This document shows positions 6,799-13,275 of a stretch of DNA of 13,275 nt, piece by piece. A model generated the notes under the pieces. That model saw only the letters and a program-made list of their open reading frames with translations, was not told where the DNA came from and ran no database searches. Positions within the stretch are counted from its first letter, which is position 1. Each line of letters opens with the position of its first letter. A program made the translations under genes and the position numbers. The stretch is taken from NCBI GenBank assembly GCA_025765595.1, contig JAIVFH010000598.1:1-13275 (forward strand). The letters run 5' to 3'. This DNA is from Obelidium mucronatum (lineage: Eukaryota; Chytridiomycota; Chytridiomycetes; Chytridiales; Chytriomycetaceae).

Positions 6799-7012
6799 TT
6801 GAGATGCCTCATAGCAGCCAAAACTAAAGAAACAGGCAGGCGGACATCTGTTATGGTAATCAGTTTGTCAAGACAACAAATTTTATTTTTTGACAGCCGG
6901 CTTTATTTCAAGGGCCGCCCTGGTTCCAAAGAAAAAAGAGTTTTTTTTTTCATAGTTTGCTGTTTTTGACAGCTGTCAATCGTATAAAGCGCAACACAGA
7001 AACAGAACCTGC

Positions 7013-7132
7013 AACTACGGCCATACACACCAAAAAGCACCGGATCCCGTCCGATCTCCGAAGTTAAGCTGGTGATGGCATTGTCAGTACTGCGGTGGGA
7101 GACCACGCGGGAATACAGTGTGCTGTAGTTTT
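7013..7132 (+). rRNA. 5S ribosomal RNA, copy 8 (intact)
   Basis: Intact consensus 5S gene in long unit 6799-7500. TATAAA is at 6983-6988. It is the last 5S gene before a run of five short units, so the next 5S start is 2664 bp away, the widest gap in the window. Confidence 0.98.
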
Positions 7133-7500
7133 TTTCGCGGCTGCACGCAAAAATCTCCAAGACACATCCTGCATAATTTGGCGCTCGCTCCATGGAGTCT
7201 GTGGTCACTATTGCTTTCAACAATGGCGGCAAGTACTGCGCCAAAGCAAAAACAAAAAAAAAAAATTGCTCTACACATGGTTTCTGCCACAAATCGGCAA
7301 CCTCTTTTTTCTTTTCGTGTTGTGCGCGGAATTTCTGCCAACATAGGCGTGCCAACGGCGCCACGCTAGCACACCGGCTTCTTGCGTAAAGTGGGCAGGA
7401 GCCTTTTGTTTTGAATTCCCTTTTCTAGTTTTCACGCGCTCTACCTGGCTCGCATCTCTTCCAAACTTTGAAGAAGCCTTGCCCAGACTTTTCTCCATTT

Positions 7501-7896
7501 GACAGCCGGCTTTGTGTGCTGTAGTTTTTTCGCGGCTGCACGCAAAAATCTCCAAGACACATCCTGCATAATTTGGCGCTCGCTCCATGGAGTCTGTGGT
7601 CACTATTGCTTTCAACAATGGCGGCAAGTACTGCGCCAAAGCAAAAACAAAAAAAAAAAAATTGCTCTACACATGGTTTCTGCCACAAATCGGCAACCTC
7701 TTTTTTCTTTTCGTGTTGTGCGCGGAATTTCTGCCAACATAGGCGTGCCAACGGCGCCACGCTAGCACACCGGCTTCTTGCGTAAAGTGGGCAGGAGCCT
7801 TTTGTTTTGAATTCCCTTTTCTAGTTTTCACGCGCTCTACCTGGCTCGCATCTCTTCCAAACTTTGAAGAAGCCTTGCCCAGACTTTTCTCCATTT
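7501..7896 (+). repeat. Short unit S5, first of five in a row
   Basis: The 5S relic is at 7514-7528, with a T6 run rather than T7. The core is close to consensus. It opens a stretch (7501-9465) with no 5S gene and no other gene that I can see. Confidence 0.95.
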
Positions 7897-8290
7897 GACA
7901 GCCGGCTTTGTGTGTGCTGTAGTTTTTTCGCGGCTGCACGCAAAAATCTCCAAGACACATCCTGCATAATTTGGCGCTCGCTCCATGGAGTCTGTGGTCA
8001 CTATTGCTTTCAACAATGGCGGCAAGTACTGCGCCAAAGCAAAAACAAAAAAAAAAATTGCTCTACACATGGTTTCTGCCACAAATCGGCAACCTCTTTT
8101 TTCTTTTCGTGTTGTGCGCGGAATTTCTGCCAACATAGGCGTGCCAACGGCGCCACGCTAGCACACCGGCTTCTGCGTAAAGTGGGCAGGAGCCTTTTGT
8201 TTTGAATTCCCTTTTCTAGTTTTCACGCGCTCTACCTGGCTCGCATCTCTTCCAACTTTGAAGAAGCCTTGCCCAGACTTTTCTCCATTT
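7897..8290 (+). repeat. Short unit S6, second of five in a row
   Basis: The 5S relic is at 7912-7926, preceded by an extra GT (CTTTGTGTGTGCTG). T6 run. The core lacks a T in GGCTTCTTGCG (8169-8178) and an A in CCAAACTTTG (near 8252). Confidence 0.95.
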
Positions 8291-8679
8291 GACAGCCGGC
8301 TTTGTGTGCTGTAGTTTTTTTCGCGGCTGCACGCAAAAATCTCAAGACACATCCTGCATAATTTGGCGCTCGCTCCATGGAGTCTGTGGTCACTATTGCT
8401 TCAACAATGGCGGCAAGTACTGCGCCAAAGCAAAAACAAAAAAAAAAAAATTTCTACACATGGTTTCTGCCACAAATCGGCAACCTCTTTTTTCTTTTCG
8501 TGTTGTGCGCGGAATTTCTGCCAACATAGGCGTGCCAACGGCGCCACGCTAGCACCGGCTTCTTGCGTAAAGTGGGCAGGAGCCTTTTGTTTTGAATTCC
8601 CTTTTCTAGTTTTCACGCGCTCTACCTGGCTCGCATCTCTTCCAAACTTTGAAGAAGCCTTGCCCAGACTTTCTCATTT
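8291..8679 (+). repeat. Short unit S7, third of five in a row
   Basis: The 5S relic is at 8304-8318, T7. It has several one- or two-base losses: AATCTCAAG, ATTGCTTCAAC, AAATTTCTAC (GC lost after the A-tract), CTAGCACCGG and TTTCTCATTTG. All are deletions against the consensus. Confidence 0.95.
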
Positions 8680-9072
8680 GACAGCCGGCTTTGTGTGCTG
8701 TAGTTTTTTCGCGGCTGCACGCAAAAATCTCCAAGACACATCTGCATAATTTGGCGCTCGCTCCATGGAGTCTGTGGTCACTATTGCTTTCAACAATGGC
8801 GGCAAGTACTGCGCCAAAGCAAAAACAAAAAAAAAAAAATTGCTCTACACATGGTTTCTGCCACAAATCGGCAACCTCTTTTTTCTTTTCGTGTTGTGCG
8901 CGGAATTTCTGCCAACATAGGCGTGCCAACGGCGCCACGCTAGCACACCGGCTTCTTGCGTAAAGTGGGCAGGAGCCTTTTGTTTTGAATTCCCTTTTCT
9001 AGTTTTCAGCGCTCTACCTGGCTCGCATCTCTTCCAAACTTTGAAGAAGCCTTGCCAGACTTTTCTCCATTT
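8680..9072 (+). repeat. Short unit S8, fourth of five in a row
   Basis: The 5S relic is at 8693-8707, T6. Single-base losses occur in ACACATCTGC (8738), TTTCAGCGC (9005) and CTTGCCAGAC (9051). Confidence 0.95.
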
Positions 9073-9465
9073 GACAGCCGGCTTTGTGTGCTGTAGTTTT
9101 TTCGCGGCTGCACGCAAAAATCTCCAAGACACATCCTGCATAATTTGGCGCTCGCTCCATGGAGTCTGTGGTCACTATTGCTTTAAACAATGGCGGCAAG
9201 TACTGCGCCAAAGCAAAAACAAAAAAAAAAAAATTGCTCTACACATGGTTTCTGCCACAAATCGGCAACCTCTTTTTTTTTCGTGTTGTGCGCGGAATTT
9301 CTGCCAACATAGGCGTGCCAACGGCGCCACGCTAGCAACCGGCTTCTTGCGTAAAGTGGGCAGGAGCCTTTTGTTTTGAATTCCCTTTTCTAGTTTTCAC
9401 GCGCTCTACCTGGCTCGCATCTCTTCCAAACTTTGAAGAAGCCTTGCCCAGACTTTTCTCCATTT
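9073..9465 (+). repeat. Short unit S9, fifth of five in a row
   Basis: The 5S relic is at 9086-9100, T6. CTTTAAACAATGG replaces CTTTCAACAATGG (a substitution near 9185), the C in the pyrimidine tract is missing (T9), and CTAGCAACCGG has lost a C. Confidence 0.95.
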
Positions 9466-9676
9466 TTGAGATGCCTCATAGCAGCCAAAACTAAAAAAAC
9501 AGGCAGGCGGACATCTGTTATGGTAATCAGTTGTCAAGACAACAAATTTTATTTTTGACAGCCGGCTTTATTTCAAGGGCCGCCCTGGTTCCAAAGAAAA
9601 AAGAGTTTTTTTTCATAGTTTGCTGTTTTTGACAGCTGTCAATCGTATAAAGCGCAAACACAGAAACAGAACCTGC

Positions 9677-9792
9677 AACTACGGCCATACACCACAAAAA
9701 GCACGGATCCGTCCGATCTCCGAAGTTAAGCTGGTGATGGCATTGTCAGTACTGCGGTGGGAGACCACGCGGGAATACAGTGCTGTAGTTTT
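9677..9792 (+). rRNA. 5S ribosomal RNA, copy 9 (several indels, possible pseudogene)
   Basis: This is a 5S gene of 116 nt against 120 in the consensus. ACACCACAAAAA replaces ACACACCAAAAA, one C is lost in GCACCGG, one in GGATCCCG, and GT is lost in ACAGTGTGCTG. The GT loss removes two bases of helix V, and the first change rearranges the 5' strand of helix II. TATAAA is at 9646-9651 and the palindrome is intact, with an extra A in GCGCAAACACAG just before the gene. The unit (9466-10157) has other one-base changes, so sequence error is a real alternative to a pseudogene. Confidence 0.9.
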
Positions 9793-10157
9793 TTTCGCGG
9801 CTGCACGCAAAAATCTCCAAGACACATCTGCATAATTTGGCGCTCGCTCCATGGAGTCTGTGGTCACTATTGCTTTCAACAATGGCGGCAAGTACTGCGC
9901 CAAAGCAAAAACAAAAAAAAAAAATTGCTCTACACATGGTTTCTGCCACAAATCGGCAACCTCTTTTTCTTTTCGTGTTGTGCGCGGAATTTCTGCCAAC
10001 ATAGGCGTGCCAACGGCGCCACGCTAGCACACCGGCTTCTTGCGTAAAGTGGGCAGAGAGCCTTTGTTTTGAATTCCCTTTTCTAGTTTTCAGCGCTCTA
10101 CCTGGCTCGCATCTCTTCCAAACTTTGAAGAAGCCTTGCCCAGACTTTTCTCCATTT

Positions 10158-10552
10158 GACAGCCGGCTTTGTGTGCTGTAGTTTTTTTCGCGGCTGCACG
10201 CAAAAATCTCCAAGACACATCCTGCATAATTTGGCGCTCGCTCCATGGAGTCTGTGGTCACTATTGCTTTCAACAATGGCGGCAAGTACTGCGCCAAAGC
10301 AAAAACAAAAAAAAAAAAATTGCTCTACACATGGTTTCTGCCACAAATCGGCAACCTCTTTTTTCTTTTCGTGTTGTGCGCGGAATTTCTGCCAACATAG
10401 GCGTGCCAACGGCGCCACGCTAGCACCGGCTTCTTGCGTAAAGTGGGCAGGAGCCTTTTGTTTTGAATTCCCTTTTCTAGTTTTCACGCGCTCTACCTGG
10501 CTCGCATCTCTTCCAAACTTTGAAGAAGCCTTGCCCAGACTTTTCTCCATTT
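10158..10552 (+). repeat. Short unit S10, 5S-less, with 5S 3' relic
   Basis: The 5S relic is at 10171-10185, T7. The core reads CTAGCACCGG near 10423, losing CA from CTAGCACACCGG, as S7 also does. Otherwise it is close to consensus. Confidence 0.95.
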
Positions 10553-10947
10553 GACAGCCGGCTTGTGTGCTGTAGTTTTTTTCGCGGCTGCACGCAAAAA
10601 TCTCCAAGACACATCCTGCATAATTTGGCGCTCGCTCCATGGAGTCTGTGGTCACTATTGCTTTCAACAATGGCGGCAAGTACTGCGCCAAAGCAAAAAC
10701 AAAAAAAAAAAAATTGCTCTACACATGGTTTCTGCCACAAATCGGCAACCTCTTTTTTCTTTCGTGTTGTGCGCGGAATTTCTGCCAACATAGGCGTGCC
10801 AACGGCGCCACGCTAGCACACCGGCTTCTTGCGTAAAGTGGGCAGGAGCCTTTTGTTTTGAATTCCCTTTTCTAGTTTTCACGCGCTCTACCTGGCTCGC
10901 ATCTCTTCCAAACTTTGAAGAAGCCTTGCCCAGACTTTTCTCCATTT
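10553..10947 (+). repeat. Short unit S11, 5S-less, with 5S 3' relic
   Basis: The 5S relic is at 10565-10579, T7. The island is one T shorter (GGCTTGTGTG), as in S2. One T is lost in the T-C-T tract near 10760. Confidence 0.95.
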
Positions 10948-11162
10948 TTGAGATGCCTCATAGCAGCCAAAACTAAAAGAAACAGGCAGGCGGACATCTG
11001 TTATGGTAATCAGTTTGTCAAGACAACAAATTTTATTTTTTGACAGCCGGCTTTATTTCAAGGGCCGCCCTGGTTCCAAAGAAAAAAGAGTTTTTTTTTT
11101 CATAGTTTGCTGTTTTTGACAGCTGTCAATCGTATAAAGCGCAACACAGAAACAGAACCTGC

Positions 11163-11282
11163 AACTACGGCCATACACACCAAAAAGCACCGGATCCCGT
11201 CCGATCTCCGAAGTTAAGCTGGTGATGGCATTGTCAGTACTGCGGTGGGAGACCACGCGGGAATACAGTGTGCTGTAGTTTT
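11163..11282 (+). rRNA. 5S ribosomal RNA, copy 10 (intact)
   Basis: Intact consensus 5S gene with a T6 terminator, in long unit 10948-11649. TATAAA is at 11133-11138. Region A upstream has an extra A (ACTAAAAGAAAC), and the downstream pyrimidine tract has lost its C and one neighbouring base (AACTCTTTTTTTTTTCG). Confidence 0.98.
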
Positions 11283-11861
11283 TTCGCGGCTGCACGCAAA
11301 AATCTCCAAGACACATCCTGCATAATTTGGCGCTCGCTCCATGGAGTCTGTGGTCACTATTGCTTTCAACAATGGCGGCAAGTACTGCGCCAAAGCAAAA
11401 ACAAAAAAAAAAAAAATTGCTCTACACATGGTTTCTGCCACAAATCGGCAACTCTTTTTTTTTTCGTGTTGTGCGCGGAATTTCTGCCAACATAGGCGTG
11501 CCAACGGCGCCACGCTAGCACACCGGCTTCTTGCGTAAAGTGGGCAGGAGCCTTTTGTTTTGAATTCCCTTTTCTAGTTTTCACGCGCTCTACCTGGCTC
11601 GCATCTCTTCCAAACTTTGAAGAAGCCTTGCCCAGACTTTTCTCCATTTTTGAGATGCCTCATAGCAGCCAAAACTAAAGAAAACAGGCAGGCGGACATC
11701 TGTTATGGTAATCAGTTTGTCAAGACAACAAATTTTATTTTTTGACAGCCGGCTTTATTTCAAGGGCCGCCCTGGTTCCAAAGAAAAAAGAGTTTTTTTT
11801 CATAGTTTGCTGTTTTGACAGCTGTCAATCGTATAAAGCGCAACACAGAAACAGAACCTGC

Positions 11862-11980
11862 AACTACGGCCATACACACCAAAAAGCACCGGATCCCGTC
11901 CGATCTCCGAAGTTAAGCTGGTGATGGCATGTCAGTACTGCGGTGGGAGACCACGCGGGAATACAGTGTGCTGTAGTTTT
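11862..11980 (+). rRNA. 5S ribosomal RNA, copy 11 (one-base deletion)
   Basis: 5S gene of 119 nt, identical to the consensus except that GGCATTGTC reads GGCATGTC. One T of helix V and of the intermediate element is lost, the same loss seen in copy 2. It lies in long unit 11650-12347, with TATAAA at 11832-11837. It may be functional if the change is a sequencing error. Confidence 0.95.
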
Positions 11981-12347
11981 TTTCGCGGCTGCACGCAAAA
12001 ATCTCCAAGACACATCCTGCATAATTTGGCGCTCGCTCCATGGAGTCTGTGGTCACTATTGCTTTCAACAATGGCGGCAAGTACTGCGCCAAAGCAAAAA
12101 AACAAAAAAAAAAAATTGCTCTACACATGGTTTCTGCCACAAATCGGCAACCTCTTTTTTCTTTTCGTGTTGTGCGCGGAATTTCTGCCAACATAGGCGT
12201 GCCAACGGCGCCACGCTAGCACACCGGCTTCTTGCGTAAAGTGGGCAGGAGCCTTTGTTTTGAATTCCCTTTTCTAGTTTTCACGCGCTCACCTGGCTCG
12301 CATCTCTTCCAAATTTGAAGAAGCCTTGCCCAGACTTTTCTCCATTT

Positions 12348-12740
12348 GACAGCCGGCTTTGTGTGCTGTAGTTTTTTCGCGGCTGCACGCAAAAATCTCC
12401 AAGACACATCCTGCATAATTTGGCGCTCGCTCCATGGAGTCTGTGGTCACTATTGCTTTCAACAATGGCGGCAAGTACTGCGCCAAAGCAAAAACAAAAA
12501 AAAAAAAATTGCTCTACACATGGTTTCTGCCACAAATCGGGCAACCTCTTTTTTCTTTTCGTGTGTGCGAGGAATTTCTGCCAACATAGGCGTGCCAACG
12601 GCGCCACGCTAGACACCGGCTTCTTGCGTTAAAGTGGGCAGGAGCCTTTTGTTTTGAATTCCCTTCTCGTTTTCACGCGCTCTACCTGGCTCGCATCTCT
12701 TCCAAACTTTGAAGAAGCCTTGCCCAGACTTTCTCCATTT
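12348..12740 (+). repeat. Short unit S12, 5S-less, with 5S 3' relic
   Basis: The 5S relic is at 12361-12375, T6. It is rich in small differences: TCGGGCAACC, GTGTGTGCGAGG, CTAGACACCGG, GCGTTAAAG and CCCTTCTCGTTTTC. The junctions are those of all short units. Confidence 0.95.
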
Positions 12741-12951
12741 TGAGATGCTCATAGCAGCCAAAACTAAAGAAACAGGCAGGGACATCTGTTATGGTAATCA
12801 GTTTGTCAAGACAACAAATTTTATTTTTTGACAGCCGGCTTTATTTCAAGGGCCGCCCTGGTTCCAAAGAAAAAAGAGTTTTTTTTTTCATAGTTTGCTG
12901 TTTTTGACAGCTTCAATCGTATAAAGCGCACAACACAGAAACAGAACCTGC

Positions 12952-13068
12952 AACTACGGCCATACACACCAAAAAGCACCGGATCCGCCGATCTCCGAGT
13001 TAAGCTGGTGATGGCATTGTCAGTACTGCGGTGGGAGACCACGCGGGAATACAGTGTGCTGTAGTTTT
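12952..13068 (+). rRNA. 5S ribosomal RNA, copy 12 (three one-base deletions)
   Basis: 5S gene of 117 nt. The helix III/loop C part reads GGATCCGCCGATC for GGATCCCGTCCGATC (two bases lost), and CCGAGTTAAGC for CCGAAGTTAAGC (one A lost at box A). The upstream palindrome has also lost a G, and two bases are inserted after TATAAA (12920-12925; GCGCACAACACAG). The unit is cut by the window end. Indel density is high from here to 13275, so error cannot be told from decay. Confidence 0.9.
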
Positions 13069-13275
13069 TTTCGCGGCTGCACGCAAAAATCTCCAAGACA
13101 CATCCTGCATAATTTGGCGCTCGCTCCATGGAGTCTGTGGTCACTATTGCTTTCAAACATGGCGGAAAGTACTGCGCAAAGCAAAAACAAAAAAAAAAAA
13201 AATTGCTCTACACATGGTTTCTGCCACAAACTCGGCAACCTCTTTTTTCTTTTCGTGTTGTGCGGAATTTCTGCC
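13069..13275 (+). repeat. Partial spacer core at right edge
   Basis: This is the first half of the core following copy 12, ending at GGAATTTCTGCC. Differences include TTTCAAACATGGCGG, ACTGCGCAAAG and GTTGTGCGGAAT. No gene is seen. Confidence 0.95.

Larger units (their letters stand above)
1..13275 (+). repeat. 5S rDNA tandem array, mixed long and short units
   Basis: The whole window is built from head-to-tail copies of one repeat. Units can be phased at the shared string CTCCATTT. Long units (about 704 bp) begin 290, 1381, 2498, 3202, 4301, 4989, 5694, 6799, 9466, 10948, 11650 and 12741. Short units (about 395 bp) begin 989, 2093, 3904, 6404, 7501, 7897, 8291, 8680, 9073, 10158, 10553 and 12348. 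All are in the same orientation, and no unrelated sequence is inserted. Each unit has one EcoRI site (GAATTC) in the core; only long units have a BamHI site (GGATCC), inside the 5S gene. Copies are near identical, as expected of an array homogenised by unequal exchange or gene conversion. No open reading frame is kept across units because homopolymer lengths vary. Confidence 0.98.

Noticed and set aside
64..13238. Many open reading frames of 60-197 codons on both strands
   Set aside because: They repeat with the units, run through 5S genes and A/T tracts, change frame whenever a homopolymer changes length, and resemble no protein family. They are by-products of the tandem repeat.
1..13275. 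CRISPR array or protein-linked repeat system
   Set aside because: Repeat units are 395-704 bp with no short repeat/unique spacer pattern, and they contain eukaryotic 5S genes.

Overview
The window is one uninterrupted tandem array of a nuclear 5S ribosomal RNA locus from a eukaryote. No protein-coding gene, tRNA, mobile element or CRISPR array can be supported. The 5S copies fold as a standard eukaryotic 5S rRNA: helix I joins nt 1-8 to nt 111-118, helix II has a bulged A, and helices III, IV and V are all present. They carry the internal RNA polymerase III promoter, end in a T-run, and have TATAAA about 30 bp upstream. The gene reads more like a protist, alga or fungus than an animal or land plant (GGATCCCGTCCGATC...CCGAAGTTAAGC in helix III/loop C, where animals and plants usually have GCCCGATC...GGAAGCTAAGC). 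I cannot name the species.

Layout: a partial spacer core (1-289) is followed by 24 head-to-tail units of two kinds. Twelve long (L) units of about 704 bp each hold one 5S gene; the last is cut by the window end. Twelve short (S) units of about 395 bp hold no 5S gene, only the last 15 nt of one. The order is L S L S L L S L L L S L S S S S S L S S L L S L. Both kinds share a core of about 380 bp: the T-run, a 10-bp palindrome, an A-tract of 11-18 bases, two pyrimidine tracts and an EcoRI site. L units add about 100 bp of upstream spacer ('region A'), a 16-bp island, a T10 tract, a 14-bp perfect palindrome, the TATA element and the 5S gene. S units look like L units that lost two blocks, one on each side of the island. 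All twelve have the same junctions, so the form arose once and then spread.

Eight 5S copies are identical (503, 2712, 3416, 4500, 5204, 5905, 7013, 11163), one has a single-base deletion (11862), and three have several indels (1594, 9677, 12952). The indel-bearing copies lie in stretches whose spacers are also rich in one-base indels (about 1674-2100, 8160-10080, 12240-13275). That pattern fits residual long-read error at least as well as true decay.

The most speculative point of interest is region A. It holds a possible 5' splice site, an Sm-like A-U6-G tract, a GC-rich hairpin directly after it and a T10 run, the order of parts expected of an Sm-class small RNA such as a spliced-leader RNA. 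Linkage of 5S and spliced-leader genes is known in several eukaryotic groups. This remains a hypothesis.
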